The notes under the pieces were generated by a model. The model worked only from the letters and a program-made list of their open reading frames with translations, ran no database searches and was not told where the DNA came from. Of a DNA stretch of 64,000 bases, positions 47,882 to 58,580 are shown in pieces. This DNA is from Eudorina sp. 2006-703-Eu-15 (Eukaryota; Chlorophyta; Chlorophyceae; Chlamydomonadales; Volvocaceae). The stretch's first letter is position 1. Every line of letters begins with the position of its first letter. The position numbers and the translations under genes are program-made. The stretch spans positions 304,001 through 368,000 of the forward strand of contig BDSI01000060.1 of assembly GCA_003117195.1 (NCBI GenBank), given 5' to 3'.

Positions 47882-50800
47882 GGATACGGCGTTTTGCTCG
47901 CAGGTGGGTCCCATTGCGGAACCAAGGACAGGATTGCACGCACGCACGCACGCACGCACAGCATTGTGGCTCTGTTCTCTTTTGCACAGCATTGTGGTAT
48001 GAGGGCGTGTGGCCCAGGCAGCCGACCCGCACCAGCCGGTCGTCTTCCACTAAAGCGCCCAGATCCGTCCCTTCCCTACCTTCCCTTCCCGCCCTTTCCT
48101 TCCCCTTCCGCCCGGCTGCAGATCCCGCGGGTCTGACGTCCGTACCTGTCGGGCGAAGGGAAGAGGCCCTTCGGCCAGTTGGCGAAATGTCGCTGCTGCT
48201 TCCAGGCCGACAGCGGCAGACCACCACCACCGTTGCCGCCGCCCCTACTGCTCCGACACACCGGCGGGTCGGTGTCGTCCACGTAGCCATGGTCCCAGAC
48301 GTCCGCCCCCGTCACACTCGACCTGGGGCCCAAAAGCAGGCAAGCGACAGTTGGCGACAGTAGGGGGAAGTTGGCGGCAGTCAACGACCCGTGGGTCAGT
48401 GGCGTGAAGCCGCTTCCCAGCCGGTCTCACTCTCAATGTCTTTGTCTGAGCATCTACAATAAAGATGGCCCGCACGTGCTGCTGGGGCAGCAGCGCCCGC
48501 ACGGCGCGGTGGTTCATGCCGTACCTTCTCGACGAGCCACTGCCGTACGCGGCCTCAGCGTACGTGCTCCCTCCCGCCCCCGCGTCGTCGTCGTCGCTGT
48601 CAAAGCCGCCGCACGCCGCCACCATTGCGACCGCCGCGTCCACGTCCTCGTCGTGGCTTAGCGTCTTTCCGGCGCCGCTGGGGCCGCCGCCGCCGCCGCC
48701 GCCGCCACACAGCGCGGCTTGGAGTCCCTCCAGTTCCGTCGGGGCCCCGGGAGGGGGTGTGGGCCACTGGCCCCAGGTCCGGGTGCAGTTCTCGTCAGGG
48801 ACCCCGCCGCCGCTTCTGCGGCCCCCCTCGCCGTCGCCGAGGCCGCCGCCACCGCCGGCGTTATCCCTCGGGGTGCTAACCCGCGAGGCTGTCTCATGCG
48901 TCCCAATCCGACCCATTTCGGTCCCAATTCGCGCCACGCCATCAGCACCCTTATCGCCATAGCCCGCCGGCCGTGCGTTCACCGCCGCCGGCCGCGTCAG
49001 CGCCGGCTCCAACGGCGGCGGCGGCGGCGCTGCTGCAGCAGCGGCGGCGGCGGCGTCCGTCGCCGCCGCAATCGCCGCCGCCGCCGCCGGGCGTAGCCCG
49101 AGCTCCAACGCCCTAAGCTCAGCGAGGCCGGTCCATCCGCACAGCGCCGCATCGAGTGTGGCCGTCAGCCCCAAGAGGCTGAGCTGCTCCAGCTTCCGGA
49201 GCCGCGCGACCGCCTGCGGCCGGCCAGGCGGCCAGAAGCCGAAAACACGATCACCACTCCTTGACGAGGTATTTCATGCTTTTCCTTCCTAGCACGTGCA
49301 TGGGGTCAGAACAACCGCGGGGCATGGGAGCCGCTCCACCACCGGCAGCCCAGCATGCAGACAAACGCAAGACCCTGCTTCCGACCCCGCAGGAAGCAGG
49401 CAACCCGGCAATGCCCCGAAACGCATGGGGTGTGCGATTACCATACCAGAGGCGATCGGCCCCAAAGGTGGTAAGTATCCACGGTAACTGCGCAACAGCC
49501 CCAGCCCTCGGCGACCGAGCCTTGCCCTGCCCTTGCCCGGCCCGGCCCGGCCCTGCCAGGAAAGGGATCGAACACTGAGGGTATTTTGTTTTTTACATGA
49601 CCTCGCCGCGCCCCAGCCCCTGCCCCGGTGCGATGACCTCGCCGAGCCCCGCTCCTCCTTCAGTCCTCCTCGCACGCCTGCCTGTTCTGCGACGCGCGCT
49701 TCGGATGTACTGCTTTCCGTACTCTGTACTCCGTACTCCGCACACCGTACACTATGCTCCGTACTCCGTACTCCGTACGTACCTTGACGCCAGTCTCCCC
49801 CAGCTCCGACCCGTCGGACACCGACAGGCTGACCAGTCCGCTCTGCAGCTGCCGACAGCCCGACAGCGCCGCCAGGTCGCCGTCCGCCACTCTCAGCAGC
49901 GACAGGCGCCGCAGCGAGAAGAAGGGGTGCAGCGACACCCAGTCGGGGGCAGCCGCGGGCCGCGGCGCCGTACCTGCCGACGTCACCGCTGCGGGGCCCC
50001 GCGCCCCGCGCCCAGCCCGCTTCCGGAGGTCACTGCCGCCGCCGCCAGCAAAGCCGAGGGTGGCGGCGGCGGCGCCGCCGCCACCGATGTCCGCGCTGCC
50101 GCTGCTTCCCTGGCACGCCAGGTCTGCGGCGGCGCTGGCGGCGCGCTTCATGGCGGCGGTGCTGGCGGCGGCGGAGCCGGAGGCGCCGAAGGCGGCGACG
50201 AGCGCCGCCACCGCCGCGGCGGCGGCCGCCGAAGGCTGCGCCGACGGCGAGGGGCAGCCAGCGCGCCCGGCGCCTCCTGCCGCCGCCGCTGCCGCCGCCG
50301 CCGCGGGTGACGTCGCTGTTGGACTCGGCCACTCCAAGGGGGGCATGTCACCTCCTGTCTCAGAGGCGACGTCCGGCTCTGGTTGCGACCGCTGAATGGA
50401 TACGATCGGAGGCAGCGCCGCCTCCGCCGCCTCCGCTTCCTCCGCGGCGGCGGTGGCCACGGCAGCCGCGGCCGGCTGTGCCGCAGTCACCCGCGCTGCC
50501 CTGTCGCCCGCACAGCCAGGAGCCGGCTCCGAAACCTGGGGCTCCGGGCCGACTTGAAATTGCGCCGCAGTGCCCGTAGTTGCCGCCGCCGCCGCGGCGG
50601 CGGTGGCGGCGGCGGCGGCGGCGGCCGCGAGGCGTGTCACCTCCGTTGGGTCCGAACGGGCAGCAGCAGAAGCTCCCAGCGTGTCCGCTCGGAAGGCCGC
50701 CGCCGCCGCCAAGGCCGCGTCCACAATCCCTTCCTCGCTCCTCAGCGTGTCCCCCATCCGGTCTGCAGCCGTTCCGGCCGGGGCACTCGGCGCTGCGTCG

Positions 50801-53800
50801 CCCTCCGCGCCCACATCACCCGCAAGGGTCCCAAGCCCCGAAACCACATCAGAGCAGGCGGCGGCCGCGGCCGCGGCCGCGGCGCCGCCGCCGCCGCTGC
50901 AGCCCCTGCTGCCACCCAGACCCGCCCGGAACGCCGCAGCGGCGTTCAGAGCTGCCGTGACGATGGCCGCCTCTGACGCTGCCGCCGACGCCGCCGACGC
51001 TGCCGACGAGCCGTCGTCGGTTGCGCCCAAAGCTCCCGGAGAGGCGGGAGAGCCCTCCCTGGTGCTCCTGCCACTCCTGCTGCTACTGCGCCTGGTCCCA
51101 TCTCCCCCTGCCTCCACCACTGACAACTCAATGAACACGTTGTCACGTGCCACTGATGCGGGTGCGAATGCCGGGTTAGCCGCTTCAGAGCCACTCTGGT
51201 CGACTTCCACGCCTGTGTTGTTACAGCCAGGGCAGACTCCAGGACGTAGCTCCACCAGTCGCGACGGTTGCGCTGCGGGCTGCCCAGCGGCGGCCTTCCC
51301 GCGCAAGGGAGGTCCGGCTGTTGAGGCCGCCGTCGCCGCCGCCGCGGCGGCGGCGGCGGCGGCCGCCGCCGCCACCACGACGTCGTCCGTCGCGCAGCTA
51401 CTGCACCAGCTGTAGCCGCCATCTGAGGCGGGTCGGGCCCGGCTGCCCTGCCCGGCGCCGTAGCGGCTCAGGTTGATGCAGCAGCTGCTGCGGCTGCTCG
51501 GCACGCTGCTACTGCCGACGCAGCTACAGCTGTGGTCTGCGCTGACGGCGACGGAGGCGCGATCCGTGGGCGTCGCGGCGCCGGTGGTGGGGGTCGGCGG
51601 CCGTACCATCTCGTCCAGTGTCGCCGACGCCGGCAACAGCGGCCGCGGCGCGCACGCAGTCATGCCGGCGCCCGCCGCCGCCAACACGGCCGGCGAGATC
51701 GTGCACACCGTCGCCGCCGCGGCCGCCACACCCGCACCCAATTCACACTCATCAAAACCCTGGGCGACCGCTGCTTCCTCCCGCGACTTGTCCGCGGCTG
51801 GTGCCTCCTCGAGTTGCTCGGCCGCCGGCACACTGCTCTCCCGTGCAACCGCCGCTCCATCCGCTGCGTGCTCCGGAACCAGATCTTCCTCCTCCTCCTC
51901 CTCTTCCCCCCTCTCCTCCACCTCTCGATGCTGCAGCTGTGCTTCTCCAACCGCGCCTGCCGTACACCACGGCGTGTCTGAAATCTCCGCCGCCGGCCCC
52001 GCAAGCGCCCGCGCGCCAGCCTCCCAGCCTCCGCCGCCGCCGTCGCCGCCGCCCTCCGCCGCGTCGGCTGGCGGCGCCGCGCCGCCGCCGGAGCCCCAGC
52101 CCCCGGCGGCCGACGCGTCGTCGCAGACCTGCCCCCAGGGTTCGGGCCAGGTGTGGATGGGCTGCAGGTCGCTGAAGCCCGCGCCCAGCAGACCGAGCGA
52201 GTCGCAGAGCCAGGGCTGCGAACGTGAGCGGGGTTCGTGTGGGGTCGCGAGAGATCAAACGAGACGGCAAACGGGGATTACGGGTGTGTGCATGTGTGTG
52301 TTTAAAGAAGAAACCCGCCCGACCAAACCCAGGTGCATGTGTGTGTTTAAAGAAGAAACCCGCCCGACCGAACCCAGGTGCATGTGTTTAAAAAAGGCGG
52401 ATCATGGACCGTCGCTTGATTGTTGGCAGGGGGCCCTCATGAGAGGCCCGACCTGGAACCAAACCTGCCCCGACGCACCGTGGCACGAACCGGCCCTAAC
52501 CGGCCCAAGCCGCGCCTTCCGCGGCAGCTCTTTCGCGGGAATGACACAGGCCCCGCCTCCGCCCCCCTTCCACGGCGTGACGTCAGCATCCGCGGACAGC
52601 ATCGCCTGGGCGAACGCCGGGTGACGGACGCGCCCCAGGTGCGGCACGGGTGCGGCCGAATGCAGCCCGTGACGCAATGCATCGCAAACACCCGCAATAA
52701 CCGCAACAACCGCGCTGGGTTAGCAGAGCGCCCACGCTGGCCATCAGGAAATATTCCTGCCCTGCCCTGCAACTCCTGCCTTGGACCTCCCCGCCCTGAC
52801 CCGCCCTAAGTCGAGGTCCCCACAGATGTCGCAGCTTGGGGCAAGCCAGCCTCCCAGCCCACCCCGACACATACTCACTCCGCTGCCGTGGTTGGCCAAG
52901 CGTGTCGGGCTGCCTTCCGGCGTCGTAGGGCCGCCGTACTGGTCCCTGCCGTACCGACCGGCGCCACCGGCGGACTGCCACCGCCCTCCGCTGCCCCCGG
53001 CCCTGCCGCCGACTCCGGACAACCAGCCGCCCCATTCGCCGCCGCCGCCGCCGCCGCCGCCTCCAGAACCCCAACCGGACCAACCCGCCACGCTGGCTGC
53101 GGCGGCGATGCCCGCGCCCGCGGCGACGAGGTCCACCGCCGTCGACGCTGACGCTAGCGCCCCGCCGACCCGTGGGTAGCAATGCCCCACCAGCAGCTGC
53201 TCCAGGGTGGGCACCGCCGCCAGCGCCCGCCAGCCGTCCTCGTGCAGCGGCAGCGGTGTAGCGTTGCAGCCACCGAGCTCCAAACGCTGCAGGGAGGGAG
53301 CCAGAGCTAGCGCGCCGAGCGCCTCGCCGGGCTCACGGAGCGCAGGCGGGTAGAAGGCGAGGCGGGTGAGGTTTCGGAGCGCGGGCAGGAAGGCTGGCAG
53401 GACTCCGTCCCATGGGTCACCTGGGTCGTCGCCCGCCTGGCCTACGAGCTCCAGATCCTGGGGCGGGGGCAGGGCCAAGATGAGACGGAACGCGCTGGGT
53501 GCGGAGGGGGGGCCGGATGCTGCGTGTTGATGCCACAAGTGGATACTCGATAGAAGAATCCCAACTCAGAAACCAGACTCTAAATCCATTTACAATGGGT
53601 CTGGTTGTCTGGAGCCCACGCATGACGCCTCGAGTCGCAGCGCTGCTGGCCCACGCTGGGCAGGGTGCCTCCCGAAAAGTTCCTCCCCTGGGCCCTTTGC
53701 ACAGCATGCGCTGCTACACCGCGTTAACCACGCGCCCCTGTCCTTCCCCCTGCCGCCCTCCCCACTCCACACACTCCCCAGCCGCCCGCCTCACCTGCAG

Positions 53801-54873
53801 ACCCTTCAAGCGGGACCAGTGCTCCAGGGACGCCACCACAGGGCAGACCGGCGCGGCCGTCCCCGCCTCCGCCGCTGTGGCTTCGCCTTCGGACCCCAGC
53901 CCCGGGCCGCCCTCCCGCCCGGTGTCCTCGCCGTCGCCGTCGGCCGATGCGGCCCACGAGGCGGGCAACCCATCTGCGGCTGCCGGCACCGGCGGGGCCT
54001 GTGGCGGCACCCGCAGTCCTCGGACGCACAGCCGCGTGAGCGCAGTCAGGCCCCGCAGATGCACCAGGGAGGTGGGATGTAGGGACCTACGTGCAGCCGG
54101 GGCGGACCGCAAGAGGGACACGGGGCACGGGTTTCGGAGCCGGGCGGACATCGCAGGTTGGTCGGCATCATCATCATCATCATCATCATCATTTGCAGGC
54201 CTGGCAGCCACATCGACGGGGTCCCGGGCGTGATGGGGACGGCATGACTCAGCTGTTAGGAAGATAACTTCTCAGAAGACTTAGAATGACTGCGATGCCG
54301 ATGGGCATCTCAAATGTTGCGCTGGCAAAGGGGGCATCCTACCCACCATGTTCCGTCAGGCCTGCCCTGTCAAGCAGCATTCAGCCACGCTCCGCCCCCG
54401 AGGCTTCTCCTACACCACACAACCTGTTCGTGTTCTGCCTTGCTTTGCACGCTCCACAAACCAAGCTTCATCCATACTGCCACCCAGGGTCGCCCCTAAG
54501 CGCAAAGACACGCGTACACAGGTGTTTCATGCGCGTACGGCATATCTAGTATGGGAAGTATATCATGGTAAGCATATCTATTACTGGTTTTGGGTCGGGC
54601 TGGGTTCCTCGCTAAGCACACCTGCACGCTCACCACCCCGCCCAAGAACCCAGCTGCCCACGCATACCCGCAGTCCGCCAGGCACAGCCGTGTCAGACTG
54701 GTCGGCAGCTGCTGCAGCGTCCACGCGCCCGCCGGCCGGCTGAGCCGCTGCGCCACCAGCTGACTGCTGCGCTGCTCCGCAGCACTAAGAGGCTGGGGCG
54801 AGGGCTGCTCAGCTGCAGGCATCTCCAGGGACACCAGCCGGGGGCAGCGCTCCAGCAGCTGCTGCAGAACCGC
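45890..54873 (-). CDS. Very large leucine-rich-repeat protein with Ala-rich linker (5' end unresolved)
   Basis: Exons found: 54873-54668, 54086-53795, 53457-52879, 52215-49783, 49213-48525, 48322-48146, 47440-46728, 46299-46262 and 45985-45890. Every junction is GT-AG with matching phase: 1740 aa to a TGA. LRRs appear as SLTRLCLADCG, SLVHLRGLTALTRLCVRGL, LRNLTRLAFYP, SLQRLELGGCN, LRRLSLLRVADGDLAALSGC and ARLRKLEQLSLLGLTATLDA. The junction of the first two exons (LADCG then SLHPTSLVHLRGL) keeps LRR spacing, supporting the splice. The 2433-bp fourth exon encodes about 700 residues of Ala/Gly/Ser-rich sequence before the next LRR. The C-terminus ends EIYFHHLPHLTPATLEQVVG and a short tail. A further 33-bp upstream exon at 55052-55020 (IASLTLSPATP) is possible. 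No membrane segment or F-box was seen in the exons found. Function unknown; LRRs imply protein binding. Confidence 0.8.
47495..47755. repeat. CCTT/CCCTC pyrimidine tract
   Basis: About 260 bases of almost pure pyrimidine on the plus strand, hence purine-rich in the LRR transcript, in the intron between its sixth and seventh exons. It could adopt triplex DNA. Confidence 0.9.
47809..47878. repeat. (CA)n microsatellite
   Basis: About 33 CA units with one CG interruption near the start, in the same LRR intron as the adjacent pyrimidine tract. Confidence 0.95.
52294..52400 (+). repeat. Three tandem copies of the dispersed element in an LRR-gene intron
   Basis: TGTGTGTTTAAAGAAGAAAC followed by CCGCCCGACCAAACCCAGG at 52294-52332 is repeated at 52339-52377, and a truncated third copy (TGTGTTTAAAAAAGGCGG) lies at 52383-52400. 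Orientation is antisense to the LRR gene. Confidence 0.8.
54585..54622 (-). repeat. Dispersed intronic element, first identified intron of the LRR gene
   Basis: The minus strand reads TGTGCTTAGCGAGGAACC then CAGCCCGACCCAAAACCAGT. It is similar over its whole length to the copy in the neighbouring phosphorylase gene (58841-58887). Confidence 0.75.
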
Positions 54874-57800
54874 CTGCGGGTTGGTTAGGTAAGTGGGTTT
54901 GTCGGTTAGTGGGTTTGTGGGGCTGGTGTGTGTTGTTTGGTGTCGGAGATCGGCAGTACCCCCGAAAGCATGGACGTGCGGGCGGGCGGGTGTTGTTTGT
55001 TTTTGGTCCTTCAGGACACCGGGGTTGCGGGGCTCAGGGTGAGCGAGGCGATCTGGGTCACAGGGCCCAAAGGCCAGGATGGCGTGCAGTGGTTCAAGCG
55101 ACGTTGAATGACGTATGGTGATTTACGTGGCCCCAACAACCCATGATGAGCGACAGAGCGACAGTGGGTAACAGCAGTGGGCCGCGGTGGTGGACGCACA
55201 GCTATGCTTGTGGCGCAGGGTGGGTTAAGCTGCGCGCTTTTCCGGTCTTCGGGTTCGACAGTGACGCGGCGCCACGGGTGGGGTGTTTGCGGCTGTCGAC
55301 TGCCGGTAACGGGGTGCAGAACACAGTAGGGAAAACGACCAGGACATGTGGCATAGCAGCCTAGCCCAAGCAGCAGTTGCCCATCAGGAAGGAGTGAAAG
55401 GACAAAAAACCAAGTAGCCAATAGCAAATGACCAAGCAGCTGCTTTGCCATGGCAGCGACGGCGCGTGCTGGGCAACGCGTGCACTCAAGCGCACACAAC
55501 ACACACCTGCCTAACACAAGGAACCCCCAACAGCAGGATGTGTGCGACCGACGACGGGACTGAAGCTGCAACCACGGCCAAGTCGTTGCAGACCAAATCC
55601 CGTGATACAAGCGGCGATGCGACATACTCCAAGACGGTGTCGTTTTCCTGCGGGTGGCCGGTGGGGGAAAGCGCGGATGGCAGCCTTTCTGTACGAGGAA
55701 ACAAACCCATCCTGCGCTTTTTTCGAAAGGTTTGCTATTGCGATCTGACCCCGTTCTCTGCCCTGCGGTAAATCGAACTGCAGCTCTAATGTCGTGACCC
55801 GGCGAGTCGATCCTTGGCAGCAGGCCTTCGACGTGCCATTTACGACAGTAAGTTCCACAACCATATCATAGCTTTAACTCACCTTCAGTGACAGCGTGCC
55901 TGCTATGCAACAGTTTGGCGCGAGTACGCCCGTTGCTGACACTTCTCCCATCCGTGAGGCGGTATCAGCAGTCATCTCATAAAAGATGCCTTTTCAATCA
56001 CCGGTGCGCCGAGAACACGCTAAGCAGTCTCAAATATATGGGCTTTCCTGGCGATGCGCTTTCCGTTCGCAGCCTTGATGAAACATGGCTCTCGGCTAAA
56101 ACTACTACTACTACCGAAAGACCTGGAGGTGCTTAGAATGGAAAACGTGGAGAAAGCAAGAAAAAACCTATTCTGGTTTAAACAGTTAGTACGACGGCAG
56201 CATCCGGGAACCGGGATTATGGTCGCGGTGGTCAGGGTGTTCCTATCGCTGTAATATGCTAAGACTAGTGGTCAGCAAGTCAGCGAGGCTCCGGGTGCAC
56301 CTGTAACGCGCCTAAGCCAGGGACCGAAGGCAGAGACATCGACTGCCTGCTGGCCCAAAAGAGTTTTACCCTTCAAGTGACATGGAGTCACCAAACGTCC
56401 TCTGGGCACCTCGCCATATACTGAGCGCCTAATGGCAGCGCTACCTGCGTCCCCACCAGGATATCGGTGCTTGCAAAGTTGCAATCCTAGCTCGCGCCTC
56501 CACAGCATCTCCACATGCTCGCTCGGCGCTGCTCGGCTTGCTTAACCCCCGGTGGCCGGGGAATTCGGTGTGTACGCTTGTAATGACGATGCCTAGAGAC
56601 CACCAGTCACGCCTAGAGACCTGCTGTAAATAAAGGATCTCTTGCCTTACATCGCCGTACAAGCTTGCTGCGATCGCAGTTACCGGCAATTGTGCGGGCT
56701 AGGGCGGGAGTCCACAATTAGTGCCGGTCGTGGGATGCGAGGCTGCGCCAATAAGCGGTATGCATCAAGCTGCTCCCTCCTTCAGCAGCACAGTACGATG
56801 ACGGCCCTGCGTGCGGCCATTCGCTGCACTGCGCCTGCAATTCGATTACCGGTATCTTACACGGCGCCCCGCCGCCCTCAACTCTTGAAAACTGCAAAAT
56901 CCATAACAACTTCCTTCCCTGCGTCCCAAGTGTTTTTCCTAAATTTACCCACGCAACCCGACCCAACCTCGGGGCCCGATTCTCGGCCCATTTCGCAGCC
57001 ATGGGAACACACCTCCCCTTCTACTTCGTCGCGTGGGTCACGAACACACCTTCCTTTTCCCCCTCAAGTGAGGTCGAAGCTTACCAACCCGACAACCATG
57101 GTCCTTCTCTCAACAGTCGTCATACCCTAGAGGCCCTCTACGTTCCTCCTGCATCATTACCGATGACGTCACCTCACCTCACATGTGCTCTACTCAATGA
57201 CCTGAGCACAGTTGCGGCAAGGGCAATGGCTGTACGGTATCTACGCTTGACGGTCCGCACGTACGGCGGGCCCCCTGCGCGCCGTGGCGGGGCTGCGTCA
57301 GACCTCCGTACTGCCCTGGCTGGATAGGTACGACACAGACGGATGGACCGCATCAGCGCAGCCCAACACCGCCCCTGTGCATTTGCCCAGCGTGTACAAC
57401 TCTTAGAGTTCCGTCGTACAACCCTTAGAGTTCCGCCGTACAACCTTAGGGTTCCGTCGTACAACCCTTAGGGTTCCGTCGTACAACCCTTAGGGTTCCG
57501 TCGTACAACCCTTAGAGTTCCGTCGTCCGCCCCGAAACCACGACCCGAAGGCCCCTGAGCGCCGCAAGCACCACAACGTGCTCCTAAAACCCCTTGCGTG
57601 CGATGAAATCGCGTGCGTGCCCATCGGGCAGTCAATCCACGCCAGTGCGACTCAGTCCGCTCGCGCCAGCACCACGCAGCGCATGTCCACGTGTGCTCAC
57701 CTAACGCGCACACCAAGGCGTGGTCAGGTCTCAGGTGCACAACACGTGTGCATCCGGCATCAAATCCTGCAATGTAGTGGCGATGGGTGGCCGGCAGCAG

Positions 57801-58580
57801 CCATGCAGCCAAGGCAACAGAACGTCCTTCTCATGACCGCGTGTCAACGACTGGGTCGCTACCTGTTGCCAATACCGTACATCCCGCAACCGCGAAGCAA
57901 ACCCAATAACAAAAACCAAGAGCTGCGAGAGCAGCGAACAACGGGGCAGCTCTGGAAAGGCCCCAGACAACACTCTCTGGAATCGGGAACAGTCGGCGGA
58001 TCCACGGTTGTCCGACACCTGAACGCGCGATGGGCGGCAGCACATGCATTCAGTGCCGTACAAGGCCGTACACCTATCCGCCATGGAAAGTACAAAAGGC
58101 CCCTCATCATGGGGCCACGCGAACATCCCGCGGTGCCCATCCCACGACTGTCTGCAACCTTGAGCCGATTGAGCAAAAACTGCGAGACCAGGCGCCGCAC
58201 CGCCACTGTCGCGGTGCGCGCCTTCGTGCTGCCAGCGCCACTGCCAGAAGCCGCAGGCAGCCCTGTCTCACCATGCGCCTCGCCCTCCTCTTCCTTCTCC
58301 GTCCGCTGTGCCTCGACACCGTAAAGACGAATGCCTTCCGGCACAACCGCCGCGACCGCCGCCATCGGCACGTGGGGTCGATTGTGCGCATCGCGCAGAT
58401 GCCGTGCAGCTGGCCATGTCCGCATGGACACCCGCTGCCCGGCTGGCTCCCCGCGCCTCCAGCTCTCCGCCCAGCCTGAACACATTCGCCGTCCTTCCCA
58501 CGCGCCCTTCCCTTCCCTCCCCTTCACTCAAAAGCAAAAACACAAGTGTTTCCCGATGGCCGGACAGGTGGGCCAGGCGC
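54874..58580. other. Region upstream of the LRR exons, no confident gene
   Basis: 3.7 kb separates the first identified LRR exon from the 3' end of the phosphorylase gene. It must hold the missing LRR 5' exon(s) and promoter. 55780-57000 is comparatively AT-rich. A minus frame with an ATG at 55454 begins with a hydrophobic signal-like stretch (MAKQLLGHLLLATWFFVLSL) but is not tied to the LRR model by clean splicing. Confidence 0.45.
57393..57524. repeat. 22-bp tandem repeat with AACCCTTAGGGTT core
   Basis: Six head-to-tail units of about 22 bp (GTACAACCCTTAGGGTTCCG and two more bases). The core is nearly palindromic, and variants alternate TTAGGG and TTAGAG. Confidence 0.9.

Noticed and set aside
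46564..47964. 466-codon minus-strand open frame taken whole
   Set aside because: Only 47440-46728 is exon by phase and splice signals; the start is the translated CA repeat and pyrimidine tract, and the tail runs past a strong GTGAGT donor.
55011..55454. Signal-peptide-like minus frame (MAKQLLGHLLLATWFFVLSL) as LRR N-terminus
   Set aside because: The hydrophobic start is suggestive, but no donor joins it in phase to the first supported LRR exon, and the rest of the frame lacks LRRs.
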